DNA from: JBFONV01 sp040779335 | GTDB taxonomy: Bacteria > Pseudomonadota > Gammaproteobacteria > Enterobacterales > Alteromonadaceae | Assembly: GCA_040779335.1 (NCBI GenBank) | Contig: JBFONV010000006.1 | Span: 1 to 64,000, forward strand | Direction of reading: 5' to 3' | DNA length: 64,000 bases | Shown here: positions 18,220 through 28,002 of the stretch, in pieces | Layout: the number at the start of each line of letters is the position of its first letter | Position numbering within the stretch: the first letter of the stretch is position 1 | Notes under the pieces: generated by a model | What the model was told of the DNA's origin: nothing | What the model saw: the letters and a program-made list of their open reading frames with translations, nothing else | Databases searched by the model: none | Position numbers and translations under genes: made by a program

Positions 18220-21069
18220 TTGAATAAATGGATAATAACCGCACTGTTAACTTGTTTAGCAGCGTGCGAGCAAATTCCTTCTAGTAACAGTAATACCAAA
18301 AATAGCGCAGCAAATGACATTCGTTTTATTGAAGAAGTTAAGGCCCAGCCAGGTAAAACCGTCATTCCTTATAAAAAATATCAATTAAAAAATGGCTTAA
18401 CACTGATATTACATCAAGATAAATCTGATCCACTGGTTCATGTTGATGTCACTTACCATGTCGGTTCGGGCCGAGAAGAACTTGGCAAGTCAGGCTTTGC
18501 GCACTTTTTTGAACACATGATGTTTCAAGGCTCAGAGCACGTTGCGGACGAACAACATTTTAAAATTATCACTGAAGCGGGCGGCGACATGAATGGCTCC
18601 ACCAATTCAGATCGCACCAATTACTACGAAACCGTTCCTGCCAACCAATTAGAAAAAATGCTGTGGTTAGAGTCAGACCGAATGGGCTTTTTGTTAAATG
18701 CAGTGACACAAGAAAAGTTTGAAGTACAACGGGAAACCGTTAAAAACGAGCGCGGACAGCGTATTGATAACCGTCCTTATGGACGTCTTAATGAGCGGGT
18801 TTCACAAGCGCTTTATCCAGAGGGACATCCCTATTCTTGGCCAGTTATTGGTTACATGGAAGACCTAAATCGCGTCAATGTTAATGATCTTAAAGCCTTC
18901 TTTTTAAGATGGTATGGTCCGAACAACGCCACCTTAAGCATCGGGGGCGATATTGACGTCGAAGCAACGCTGGCATTAGTGGATAAATATTTTGGTAATA
19001 TCCCCAGCGGACCAGCAGTGACCATGCCAGAAAAAACCTCTGTTACTCTGCATGCAGATCGTTATATTTCCATGGAAGACAATGTGCATTTGCCTTTATT
19101 ATATATGACTTTTCCAACTGTAAGCGTGCGCCATGAGGACGAAGCGCCACTCGATTTATTATCCAGCATTTTAGGGGGTGGCAAAACCTCATTACTTTAT
19201 AAAAATCTCGTTAAGAATCAGATAGCCGTACAAGCCTCTGTCAGTCATCCGTGCGCTGAATTAGCCTGTACTTTTAACCTATATGCCTTACCTCACCCAG
19301 CCTCGGGTAAATCACTGGCTGATATCGAAAAAGTGATCCGTGATACCTTGCTTGAATTTGAAAACCGAGGTGTTGAAGACGACGACTTAATAAAAGCTAA
19401 AGCTCAAATGGAAGCAAGTTTTGTTTTTAGCCTGCAAAGCGTCTCTGGTAAAATTAGTCAATTAGCCGCTAATGAAACCTTTACTGGCAACCCAAATTAT
19501 ATCGAACAAGACATTGCCCGTTACGCCAATGTAACCAAAGCCGATGTGCTGCGCGTTTATCAGCAATATATCAAAGGTAAACATGCTGTGATCATGAGTG
19601 TCGTGCCTCAAGGCAAACTTGACATGGTGGCCGCTAAAGATAATTTTTCACCTGTTACTCATAAAATCCAAGCAGTATCGCAAACCTCAGCTGATGATTT
19701 AAATTTGCGTAAAACACCCAAGACATTTGATCGTAATGTCGTGCCGATTGCCGGTAAAAATGCCGCTGTTGACGTACCAAAAATGTGGAAAAAACAACTG
19801 CCAAACGGTATTGCCATTCTCGGCACACAAAGCCTGGAAACGCCAACAACTTCATTATTAATAAAGATCCCAGCAGGCCACTACTACGAGCCTAAAGAAC
19901 AAGCCGGTTTAGTGTCATTGTTGGCTAGCATGCTTAATGAATCTACCCAGCAACGCAGTGGTGAAGAGATGAGTAAAGCACTACAAAAACTTGGCAGTGC
20001 GGTATCCATCTCAGCCAGTAATTATGATTTAAATATCAATATTAATACCTTAACTAAAAATCTTGGGGAAACCTTAGCCTTGGTCAATGAAAAATTGATG
20101 CAACCTGCGTTCTTAGAAAATGAATTTCAACGCAATAAAAATAATGCTATTCAAGGAGCAATTAATAATAAAAAAGATGCTAGTTATCTTGCCTCACAAG
20201 CTTACAGAGAATTATTGAATCAAGACAATATTGCCGCAACACCGAGCAGCGGCGATGAAACATCATTAAACAACATCTCTCTTAATGACATCAAAGCGTT
20301 CTATCAGACACAAGTAAAGCCAGTCGGCACGCAATCGATTGTCGTCAGTGACTTATCTCAAGAAGAGATACTCAAACATTATGATGTTTTTACGCCTTGG
20401 CAAGGTCAGGGACAGCCACTTGATCTTGAACTACAGCCATCGAACAGCAAGAAAGGCGTTATATATTTAGTCAACAAAGAAAGTGCTGCTCAATCAGCGA
20501 TACGCATTGGAAAGCCCGCACTTAAAGAAGATATTACCGGCGAATACTACAAAGCATATTTAATGAATTTTCCGTTAGGTGGCGCGTTTAACAGTCGCAT
20601 TAATTTAAATTTACGCGAAGATAAAGGCTATACCTACGGGGCCCGTTCTTATTTTAGCGGAGATAAACTCTCTGGGCATTTTACCGCCAGCGCCGAAGTA
20701 AGAGCAGACGCTACCGATAAATCCATCGTGGAATTAATCAAAGAAATCAATAACTATGCAGCCAATGGCATCAGTGATGATGAGTTAAGTTTTATGCGAA
20801 AAGCCATCAACCAAAGTGATGCGCTTAGGTATGAAACCCCTAGAGCAAAACTACGCTTCTTAGCCAAGATACTTGAGCATGACCTGACGCCTGACTTTGT
20901 TAAAGAACGCTCAGTCATTGTCGATACCATTACCAAAGAAGAGATCAATGCATTAGCAAAGCAACATTTAAATAGCCAAGAAATGTTAATCGTAGTTGTT
21001 GGCGATGCAAAAGCGCTGAGACCACAACTTGAAGCATTAGGTTATGAAGTAATAGATCACGACATTTAG
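18220..21069 (+). CDS. M16 family metallopeptidase lipoprotein, full-length
   Basis: This is a two-lobed M16 enzyme of about 949 residues. The N-terminal lobe carries the zinc motif HFFEHMMFQG. The C-terminal lobe carries LREDKGYTYGARSYF, so active and binding halves are fused in one chain, unlike the pair just upstream. The N-terminus ends in a lipobox (LTCLAAC), making it a lipoprotein. I choose TTG 18220 as the start because AGGGG lies seven bases before it and it gives a compact lipoprotein signal. The ATG at 18202 in the same frame has no ribosome site. The gene has its own upstream gap of about 150 bases after the terminator of the M16 pair. The substrate is unknown. Confidence 0.92.
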   Translation: MNKWIITALLTCLAACEQIPSSNSNTKNSAANDIRFIEEVKAQPGKTVIPYKKYQLKNGLTLILHQDKSDPLVHVDVTYHVGSGREELGKSGFAHFFEHMMFQGSEHVADEQHFKIITEAGGDMNGSTNSDRTNYYETVPANQLEKMLWLESDRMGFLLNAVTQEKFEVQRETVKNERGQRIDNRPYGRLNERVSQALYPEGHPYSWPVIGYMEDLNRVNVNDLKAFFLRWYGPNNATLSIGGDIDVEATLALVDKYFGNIPSGPAVTMPEKTSVTLHADRYISMEDNVHLPLLYMTFPTVSVRHEDEAPLDLLSSILGGGKTSLLYKNLVKNQIAVQASVSHPCAELACTFNLYALPHPASGKSLADIEKVIRDTLLEFENRGVEDDDLIKAKAQMEASFVFSLQSVSGKISQLAANETFTGNPNYIEQDIARYANVTKADVLRVYQQYIKGKHAVIMSVVPQGKLDMVAAKDNFSPVTHKIQAVSQTSADDLNLRKTPKTFDRNVVPIAGKNAAVDVPKMWKKQLPNGIAILGTQSLETPTTSLLIKIPAGHYYEPKEQAGLVSLLASMLNESTQQRSGEEMSKALQKLGSAVSISASNYDLNININTLTKNLGETLALVNEKLMQPAFLENEFQRNKNNAIQGAINNKKDASYLASQAYRELLNQDNIAATPSSGDETSLNNISLNDIKAFYQTQVKPVGTQSIVVSDLSQEEILKHYDVFTPWQGQGQPLDLELQPSNSKKGVIYLVNKESAAQSAIRIGKPALKEDITGEYYKAYLMNFPLGGAFNSRINLNLREDKGYTYGARSYFSGDKLSGHFTASAEVRADATDKSIVELIKEINNYAANGISDDELSFMRKAINQSDALRYETPRAKLRFLAKILEHDLTPDFVKERSVIVDTITKEEINALAKQHLNSQEMLIVVVGDAKALRPQLEALGYEVIDHDI

Positions 21070-21077
21070 GTAATGCC

Positions 21078-21113
21078 GATAGAGAGTAGCAGCGGTTTGC
21101 TCTACTCTCTATC
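21078..21113. terminator. Hairpin between convergent genes
   Basis: A perfect 12-base stem (21078-21089 GATAGAGAGTAG with 21102-21113) has a 12-base loop. It lies between the M16 lipoprotein gene and the convergent hydrolase gene and may terminate both. No long T run is present on either side. Confidence 0.55.
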
Positions 21114-21122
21114 TATTCTGCA

Positions 21123-22025
21123 CTATAGACATTGCTCATTTAAAAACGCTGCAGTGGCGTTGATCAGTTTGTCTCGAGAAGAAGAAAAACTGTGATCATC
21201 AATGATCGGATGTGAGAAAATTTTACTATTTGCTGTCGACTTTAGCGCCTTTATTAACGGCGTTATGTGCAGCGCCATTGGGATCACTCCTGTATCAGCC
21301 GGAATAAATAATACCGGACGACCATTAATGTTTTCTACGCGGGTCAATAAGTTAAGTTGATGACCATGCTTTTCACTTTCTTCGCGTGCCTTTTTACCAT
21401 TCCATCCACGTAACATAAACAACGTATCACTGTATTCTTCCCACATTTTTGCCGTGACAAATTCGTCATTGTCATCATACCCCGACAAACGTCTAACTAA
21501 ACTGTCATCGGTAAAAAAACCGGCGTTGTTAGCGCCTAAATTTGCGCCATCATATGCTACGGCACATTTAACACTAGGTTCGCCCAAAATCCCAGCGATG
21601 GCCATGTGACCTCCCATGCTATGACCAACAATAGAGATTTTATTTTTATCGATAGTTAAACGTTGCGCATTAGCGTTCATATAATCTAAAACAACTTGCA
21701 CATCTCGCTCAGCCCCAAGAAAAGAAAAGTCTCCTTCACTACCCCAAGCTCCGCGGTAGTGAAAGAAAAGTACATTCCAGCCTTTACTACGCAAAGCTTG
21801 AGCAACATCTAAATTTTTCTCATTGCCTGGGTAGCCATGCAATAGTAAAACCGTTGGATGCAGTCCTTCGCCAGCAGCTTTATAAATAAACCCTGACATG
21901 CGACTACCGTGCGAGTCTATCGTCAACTCTTCAACACCGGCAGGCATAGATAAAGCAGGGAATGAACAAACACCAAGCAAGGTAAAAATCACGATAGTGA
22001 ACATACGGTGACAAAAAGTGGACAT
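21123..22025 (-). CDS. Secreted alpha/beta hydrolase
   Basis: The 300-residue protein has a signal peptide (cut near FPALSMPA) and an alpha/beta hydrolase fold. LLLHGYPGNEKN forms the oxyanion-hole strand and GHSMGGH holds the nucleophile Ser near residue 139. FIPADTG probably belongs to the acid strand, and a late DDHSFSSSRDK holds the likely catalytic His. It is close to prolyl-oligopeptidase/BAAT-like and dienelactone-hydrolase-like families, and the substrate cannot be assigned. The start ATG 22025 has AGGAAATCG before it. It reads convergently toward the M16 lipoprotein gene. An inverted repeat at 22061-22091 lies in its upstream region. Confidence 0.85.
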   Translation of the reverse strand: MSTFCHRMFTIVIFTLLGVCSFPALSMPAGVEELTIDSHGSRMSGFIYKAAGEGLHPTVLLLHGYPGNEKNLDVAQALRSKGWNVLFFHYRGAWGSEGDFSFLGAERDVQVVLDYMNANAQRLTIDKNKISIVGHSMGGHMAIAGILGEPSVKCAVAYDGANLGANNAGFFTDDSLVRRLSGYDDNDEFVTAKMWEEYSDTLFMLRGWNGKKAREESEKHGHQLNLLTRVENINGRPVLFIPADTGVIPMALHITPLIKALKSTANSKIFSHPIIDDHSFSSSRDKLINATAAFLNEQCL

Positions 22026-22060
22026 AACGATTTCCTTTAACCAAATTTGTTATTAAATTT

Positions 22061-22091
22061 TCTAGGTTACAATAGGTAATACCAACCTAGA
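22061..22091. promoter_or_regulatory. Inverted repeat upstream of the hydrolase gene
   Basis: Perfect 8-base arms TCTAGGTT and AACCTAGA enclose a 15-base spacer that itself contains the palindrome GGTAATACC. It lies 36-66 bases before the hydrolase start and could be an operator. No matching regulator is adjacent. Confidence 0.3.
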
Positions 22092-22583
22092 TAAATATTT
22101 TAGTAGGCCGGTAACCCTAGTAAATTGATGTACTTGGTATTACAGCACTGTGGCTAACAGATAATTAGACATAAACAGAAATAAATCTACCACTTTGTAT
22201 TGGTAAATTATATGAAATTTGACAGAGGTAATTAACAGCAATGCAGTTAAACAGATGTCCGTGTCGTCAATACGACATTCATGGGATTGTTTCGACGGCC
22301 CTTCACATATTCTCATAACCAAATATGAGTATGTTAGTCCTAAAACATGGAGCATTGATTGAACGCTCATAGGGTAGAACCCGTTACAATTGTCTTAAAC
22401 TGCAGCGGCACGAACATCTACCCTGAAGTATAGAAGCTCGCCCCTTAATTAGAAAATTTTTGTGACATATTTTTATGTATTTGTGGCTGTTTCAGCGAAG
22501 AAAAAAGGGCCTAATGCTTATCTCTTGTATAACCAACTGATTAATGGACAAAAATAAAACTAGCCTAATGACGGTTAACTAAA
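22092..22583. other. Gene-poor intergenic region
   Basis: This is part of a 734-base gap between the hydrolase and dipeptidase genes. The only frame of note (minus strand, 22140-22370) has no ribosome site, no domain and an unlikely composition, and I treat it as non-coding. The right-hand part of the gap holds the decayed efflux-adaptor remnant. Confidence 0.5.
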
Positions 22584-22690
22584 ACCAACAGCAATACTTG
22601 TTGCATACTGTTAATCCGTCATGGTTAGCGCGCAACCACGTCGACGCCAGTATCAATATTAATGCCTGGATGCATGAAACTTGTCCAATA
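22584..22690 (-). pseudogene. Remnant of the 3' end of an HlyD-type adaptor gene
   Basis: These about 107 bases match 24362-24468, which spans the last codons and downstream flank of the HlyD adaptor gene. By eye roughly 85 of 100 positions agree. On the minus strand it still reads FMHPGINIDTGVDVVAR followed by TAA at 22625-22627. The intact gene reads IMHPGNNIDNGVRVVAR at that point. Upstream coding sequence is gone. It is a relic of a duplicated or replaced copy, now placed just downstream of the dipeptidase gene. Confidence 0.75.
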
Positions 22691-22759
22691 ACGATGTTGT
22701 ATTTACAAAACCGTTATTGTGAAAAGATCATTCTTTTTTTATTGCGAAGACTTTAAAAC

Positions 22760-24073
22760 CTAATGTTCAGCAGCATATACTTCTACCGCTTTCCATACCC
22801 GCAGCAAGTTGCCTGAGAGTATTTTTTCAATATCAGCTTCGCTATATCCGCGCTTTAATAAGCCTTCAATGAGTGTTGGGTATGAAGCAACGTCTTTTAG
22901 ATTGTCAGGTAAACTATCACCAACACCGTCGTAATCAGAACCAATACCCACATGATCAATACCAACAAGTTTTACCACATGGTCAAAATGGTCGAGCACA
23001 TTATCTAACGATGCATAAACAAAAGGTGTTTTTTCTCGATACGCTTTACCAAACGCTTTTACCTGTTCACTTTCTTCATCAAGATTATTCATCGCTGCAT
23101 AGTTACTGACGGCTTTTTTGTAGGCGTTATAATTTTCAATCGAGGGCTGGTGAACAAAGGTTGAGCCAAAGTTAATTTGAATAACCCCACCGTTTTTCGC
23201 TAATAGCTTGATCATCTCGTCACTCATATTACGCTCAAAGCCTGGGGTAAAGTGGCGCGCCGAAGAATGTGAAGCAATCACAGGCGTCTTACTAATATCC
23301 ATGACCTGATAAAACGCATCATCAGATATATGAGAGACATCAACCATCACCCCCATATTGTTCATTTCTGTCACTAATGTTTTACCAAATTCAGTTAAAC
23401 CTTTAGCGGGACGCTCTGTATCGTATGAAGAGTCAGAGATATGGTTGGCTTTAGAGTGAGTCAAAGTAATATAACGAATACCACGCTCATAAAAATATTT
23501 TAGGTTGTTTAAATCTCCTTCAATCGGGCTGCCGTTTTCCATGCCCATAGGTAAAGAAATTAGTCCGTTAGCAAAATTATCGGCAAGCTCTTGCGTTGAA
23601 TAGGCTAGCGCAAATTTTTCAGGTGATTTGTTAACGATGCCTTCAACCATATCGATCAATTTGTCAGCTAATGCTTTACTGCCGCCAGTTTTTTCAAGCG
23701 AGGCTGGAATATAAATCGACATGAATGCCGCATTCAAACCGCCTTCAACTGCGCGAGGATAATCAAAATCTCCATGAGCGGTATGCTCTGAAATATCTTC
23801 GAACTCTTCTTCTAAACGATATGGCACATCGATATGGGTATCGGCAATAATATACTTTTTAGCTAATTCACCGGCTTGTTGACGAACCTTATCGGCATTC
23901 GCTTTACTATCATTTTCAGAAACTGGAGATTGAACGGTATCGGTTTGATGTTCTGCTTTCTTATTTTCTGAGCAGCCACTGCTCAACAGGCCTAAAGACA
24001 GCGCCATTGTGAAGGCTAGAGACGAAAGAGATAAAGGGTTATAAAAACGTTTTTTATCACATAGCAATGACAT
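22760..24073 (-). CDS. M19 family membrane dipeptidase lipoprotein
   Basis: This is a zinc-dependent dipeptidase of the renal dipeptidase family. YIIADTHIDVPYRL supplies the HxD zinc ligands. GIRYITLTHSKANHISDSSYD and PVIASHSSARHFTPG supply further ligands, and VGIDHVGIGSDYDGVGD closes the site. A lipobox (LLSSGC) follows the N-terminal hydrophobic segment, so the enzyme is an exported lipoprotein. I place the start at ATG 24073, which has a GAG motif nine bases upstream. ATGs at 24106 and 24121 in the same frame only lengthen the n-region. A second-copy remnant of the HlyD gene lies downstream. Confidence 0.92.
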   Translation of the reverse strand: MSLLCDKKRFYNPLSLSSLAFTMALSLGLLSSGCSENKKAEHQTDTVQSPVSENDSKANADKVRQQAGELAKKYIIADTHIDVPYRLEEEFEDISEHTAHGDFDYPRAVEGGLNAAFMSIYIPASLEKTGGSKALADKLIDMVEGIVNKSPEKFALAYSTQELADNFANGLISLPMGMENGSPIEGDLNNLKYFYERGIRYITLTHSKANHISDSSYDTERPAKGLTEFGKTLVTEMNNMGVMVDVSHISDDAFYQVMDISKTPVIASHSSARHFTPGFERNMSDEMIKLLAKNGGVIQINFGSTFVHQPSIENYNAYKKAVSNYAAMNNLDEESEQVKAFGKAYREKTPFVYASLDNVLDHFDHVVKLVGIDHVGIGSDYDGVGDSLPDNLKDVASYPTLIEGLLKRGYSEADIEKILSGNLLRVWKAVEVYAAEH

Positions 24074-24335
24074 GGTTAATAGCTCAAGTAAATTTTTAGA
24101 TGTCATACTCTGCCAATGCATAGCGCTAAAGTCAAAAAAGACTATAAATACAAGCTATTGGTTAACACCTATGTAACATGAATGACTTGGATATCTCTTG
24201 CTTGATACCTCTTATTTAAATAAAAGAGTCGCAAAGAACATTTTTCGCCTCATGAATTAGGATATGGTTATTCGTATCTGTGCGAGCTTATCGGGTTTTT
24301 CCTCGCTACGTTTGCTGCATTCCCCCCAACAATGC

Positions 24336-24353
24336 ACCATGCAATTGCATGGT
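24336..24353. repeat. Perfect 18-base palindrome
   Basis: ACCATGCAATTGCATGGT is self-complementary over all 18 bases. It lies between the dipeptidase start and the end of the HlyD gene, within a 329-base gap that holds nothing else I can support. It could be a binding site or part of a factor-dependent terminator for the efflux operon. Confidence 0.35.
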
Positions 24354-24402
24354 CAAAGGACACCAACAGCAACACTCGTAGAATACTGTTGAGCAGTCAT
24401 TG

Positions 24403-25617
24403 TTAGCGCGCAACCACACGGACGCCATTATCAATATTATTGCCTGGATGCATGATAACTTGTTCGCCAACGGCTAAGCCCGCACTGATTTCAGCAAAAC
24501 GATCATTTCGACGTCCGACGCTAACCTGTTGTAACGTCACCACGCCATCTACCACCTTAAATACTGACCAACGCTCATTTTGGCGAAAAAGCGCCGATAG
24601 CGGAATGATAATGACATTATCAGCACGGTCGGTAATGATCGCCGCCTCAACTCTAAAAGCATCACCAAGACTTTGCCATTTTTCGATTGGATCGGTGAAG
24701 TTAAGAATGACATTAACCCGCTGCTCTTCAACACCTAAGGCCGATATTTTAGTAAAGCCTGACGGTTCTATCACCCGTACTTGCGCATTAATATCTTCAT
24801 CTCCTCCCCAACGTTTGATCAAGGCTGGATCGCCAACCTCAACTTGCACGGCGTTAGTCGACAACATTTCAATGTTCACTTCCATATCAGCAGGATCGCC
24901 AATTTCAACTAAAGCTGTTCCCACCGGTACGATACTTTCGCTTTTATGCAATATCCTTAATACCCGACCATCAACTGGAGAATGAATGCAAATATTACAA
25001 TTTTCATCTTGCCGCTTTTGAGCATTCTCATGGCTTTCAGGTTGTAGCAACATAGCTTTAGCCGCTTCAAGTCGAGACAACATTACTGCTTTATTTGACT
25101 CTGCGGTTTCCAGCTCAGCCTTTAACGTTTTTATTCTTAACTCAGCGCGCTCTAATTCTGCTTGTGAGACGGTTTGTTGTTCATATAGTTTTTGCGTTCT
25201 TTTGAAGTCAGACAAATCAAACTCTAGCTGGGCCTTTGCTTGTTTAACTCTGGCATTAGCAAGTGCTAACGCAGCTCTCGCCCCTTCAACATCGGCTTTT
25301 GCTTGGGTTTCTATGCGTTTATCTAAAAACTGTGGATTGGCCGGATACATGTTGGCAATAACGGTTTCCCCCGCGGTTACAATATCCCCTGGTTCACTGC
25401 TAATACGCGTGACTCGGCCATCTATTGGGGTGTAAACCGTATATATATCGTGAATACGCGTTTTGCCTTCTCCCTCTAGGGTAACTAGTAACTCGCCTTT
25501 AGTGACGGTATACATATCGACCTGCACGCGCTCTGGAATAAAAGCGTAGACAAGTAAGCCCAAAACAATGACAACTAACGCAGTTTTAATGGCAAATTTG
25601 ATTTTATTGGTGGTCAC
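24403..25617 (-). CDS. HlyD/MacA-type periplasmic adaptor of an ABC efflux system
   Basis: The 404-residue membrane fusion protein has one N-terminal membrane anchor (about 9-27). The first half of the lipoyl-like domain is near VTRISSEPGDIVTAGE. A long helical hairpin rich in Ala, Glu and Lys spans about 85-195. The second lipoyl half is CIHSPVDGRVLRILHKSESIVPVGT, followed by beta-barrel and membrane-proximal domains (AEISAGLAVGEQVIMHPG). It would bridge the inner-membrane ABC permease coded just upstream to an outer-membrane channel. Start and permease stop overlap by ATGA-type contact at 25617, so translation is coupled. The 3' end has a decayed copy at 22584-22690. Confidence 0.9.
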   Translation of the reverse strand: MTTNKIKFAIKTALVVIVLGLLVYAFIPERVQVDMYTVTKGELLVTLEGEGKTRIHDIYTVYTPIDGRVTRISSEPGDIVTAGETVIANMYPANPQFLDKRIETQAKADVEGARAALALANARVKQAKAQLEFDLSDFKRTQKLYEQQTVSQAELERAELRIKTLKAELETAESNKAVMLSRLEAAKAMLLQPESHENAQKRQDENCNICIHSPVDGRVLRILHKSESIVPVGTALVEIGDPADMEVNIEMLSTNAVQVEVGDPALIKRWGGDEDINAQVRVIEPSGFTKISALGVEEQRVNVILNFTDPIEKWQSLGDAFRVEAAIITDRADNVIIIPLSALFRQNERWSVFKVVDGVVTLQQVSVGRRNDRFAEISAGLAVGEQVIMHPGNNIDNGVRVVAR

Positions 25618-27986
25618 TATTCAACTCCTTTTTGCGCACTGACCAGATCTATTTGATCGACTTGACGCCAGACTAAATAAAATGAAAAAACGGCACATAA
25701 CAATACTATCAGAGCAGCATAGCCATAAGTGTCATTATTTAAGTAAACAGGTATGCGATAAAGTTCACTATCCATTGACCGAACCATGCCCTGAATCATC
25801 ATGTTTCCTATCCAGATACCTGCAGGGATAGAAGCGATGGTAATGATGCCCAATTCCCCAAATAATATATAAGCAACTTCTTTTCGTGTTAGGCCCAACA
25901 CCCGTAAACTCGCCAACTCCCGGCCTCGTTCTGACAGTGCAATTCTGGCCGTATTATAAATCACCCCAAAACTGATAAAACTAGCAAACAAAATGTTGAT
26001 ACTCACCATTTTCAATAAATTTTCCGCCATTATCTCTTCAAATATTTTTCTTAAAACCGAAATAATATTTAACCCAATGATCATCGGTATTTCTTTTAGT
26101 TTATTGTAAAGTACCGCACTATTATTAGTGTCTATCATTAGCACTGCGCCAGTAATTTTAGGGCTTTCATCGAGAATGCGGTTAAGCTCTCGAATATCCA
26201 TATATACGCCCATACCGATAAACTCCTGAGTGATCGCTGATACCGGTATATGCAAGGTTGGGCGCTTTTCTTCTAAAACTTCGACCGTTAATACATCGCC
26301 TACCCGAACATGCAATATTTCAGCAAGTTTTTGGTTTATTACCAGACCTTTTTTAGGCATAACTACCGCTGACAGTTGCTCATCAATCACGCGCCTAAGA
26401 TCGGCATTAGCTTTTATTCCAACAACACTGCTGCGTTTTTCATAATGCTTAAATTTAAGATATGCAGAGACGCTACGGATAGGTTCAACACTAAGCACAC
26501 CAGGCAATGCGCGAATCTCACTCAAGGCTTTAAGTGGCCGAGCTTCAACAAATGAAATATTAATGTCTTCTCTTTGGGTGATGCCATACTGAATATCCAT
26601 CAAATAATCCATTGAGTCTTCCATAAAGAAACTAAAGATTAAAATGGAAAACGCAAACGCAATGCCCAGCACCGAAAAAAGGGCGCGTATCGGCCTGCGT
26701 TCAAGTTGCCTTAAAACAATCCTACTTAAAAAGGAAATCTGACGATGAATGCCTATCTTTTCGAGTAATGTTGGTTTAAATTGAGCGGGGCTTTCAGGAC
26801 GCATTGCTTCTGCAGGCGGCAAATTAGCGGCGTTTCTTATCGCCAGCAGTGTCCCCAATACCGCAGCTAAGGTGCAAAATAGCACGGCAAAAATCATCAC
26901 TTCAACAGAGAAACTATATTTTAAAATGGGAAAATGAAAAAATTCCGTGTACATCTTAGTCATCCCAGCCGCCATCCAATTGCCCAAAGCTAAGCCCACA
27001 ATCGAACCTAAACTGGTGATCACCAACACCATTTTCAAATAGTGCCAAGATATCTCCATATCGGAGTAACCTACTGCTTTTAACATTCCTATTTGTTCAC
27101 GCTGGGTCGCTATTTGGCGCGACATGACAACATTAATTAAAAATGCCGCAACGGCTAAAAAGATCACGGGGGCCATCAACCCCATCGCCTCTAGCTGCTT
27201 TAATTCATTTTCGACAAAAAAGTTAGACAGCTGCTCGTCTCGTCCATATGATATCAAACCACCATAAGGCTTTAATATTTGATCTAAACGCTCTTTTATC
27301 CGCTCGGTATTCGCCAGACGCTCAACTTTAATTGAGAGATCATTGAAAGCACCCTTCATGTTTACCGCCGCTTCTAGCGAATGGCGACTCATCCAAAATA
27401 CACCAAACCTTTTATTGTCAGGCATCATAGCGCCCGGCGCTATGCTATACACATATTCAGGTGATAACACCACGCCAACAACTTTTAACTGACGGCGATG
27501 ACCATTAATAATTGCAGAAATTTTATCGCCTAAGTGTAAATTGTGCGCCAGAAAAAAACCTTCATCGGCGAGTACTGCATCGTCCTCGTTAGGGTAAAGA
27601 AACCGCCCGGCTCGCAAATAAACGTTGTTTAGTAACGATTGTTTACCATCGGGTAATGAAATAATTTTTCCCGTTGCTGGTTCGTCCATATTGTCCATTT
27701 GCAGCGTAATGCCAAAAACTACCCGAGTTTCACTCGTGGAAACACCAGGAATTTCCGATACTCTTGCTTTTACTGCCTCAGGGGCTCGTTTTAGAGAGGC
27801 AAATATGTCGGCAAATTGATATCGATCGTAGTAAGTACTCTGGGTTAGTCTCAAGCTGTCTAGCACGCCAAACATAATGACAAAAATAGCGATTCCTGCC
27901 GCCATCACCAAAATAATAGCCGCCATTTGGCCTTTGATCCGCCAAATGTCACGTAATAGCTTTTGATTCAGGGCGCCAATAATCAA
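25617..27986 (-). CDS. ABC transporter permease with two FtsX domains
   Basis: The 789-residue inner-membrane protein has an N-terminal helix (about 20-42) and a large periplasmic domain. The first FtsX core contains MSRQIATQREQIGMLKAVGYSD near 290. A middle helix lies near 430 (RALFSVLGIAFAFSILIFSFF), followed by a second periplasmic domain. The final FtsX core contains ALSERGRELASLRVLGLTRKEV near 680. Duplicated FtsX cores in one chain are typical of LolCE/YbbP-like permeases with ten membrane segments. It sits between the ATPase and the adaptor genes in the same direction, with 16 bases to the former and an overlap with the latter. The exported compound is unknown. Confidence 0.9.
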   Translation of the reverse strand: MIIGALNQKLLRDIWRIKGQMAAIILVMAAGIAIFVIMFGVLDSLRLTQSTYYDRYQFADIFASLKRAPEAVKARVSEIPGVSTSETRVVFGITLQMDNMDEPATGKIISLPDGKQSLLNNVYLRAGRFLYPNEDDAVLADEGFFLAHNLHLGDKISAIINGHRRQLKVVGVVLSPEYVYSIAPGAMMPDNKRFGVFWMSRHSLEAAVNMKGAFNDLSIKVERLANTERIKERLDQILKPYGGLISYGRDEQLSNFFVENELKQLEAMGLMAPVIFLAVAAFLINVVMSRQIATQREQIGMLKAVGYSDMEISWHYLKMVLVITSLGSIVGLALGNWMAAGMTKMYTEFFHFPILKYSFSVEVMIFAVLFCTLAAVLGTLLAIRNAANLPPAEAMRPESPAQFKPTLLEKIGIHRQISFLSRIVLRQLERRPIRALFSVLGIAFAFSILIFSFFMEDSMDYLMDIQYGITQREDINISFVEARPLKALSEIRALPGVLSVEPIRSVSAYLKFKHYEKRSSVVGIKANADLRRVIDEQLSAVVMPKKGLVINQKLAEILHVRVGDVLTVEVLEEKRPTLHIPVSAITQEFIGMGVYMDIRELNRILDESPKITGAVLMIDTNNSAVLYNKLKEIPMIIGLNIISVLRKIFEEIMAENLLKMVSINILFASFISFGVIYNTARIALSERGRELASLRVLGLTRKEVAYILFGELGIITIASIPAGIWIGNMMIQGMVRSMDSELYRIPVYLNNDTYGYAALIVLLCAVFSFYLVWRQVDQIDLVSAQKGVE

Positions 27987-28002
27987 TTAAACTCTCCTTG
28001 TG

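Noticed and set aside
22140..22370. 76-codon frame on the minus strand in the large gap
   Set aside because: No ribosome site, no domain and an unusual composition; most likely non-coding.
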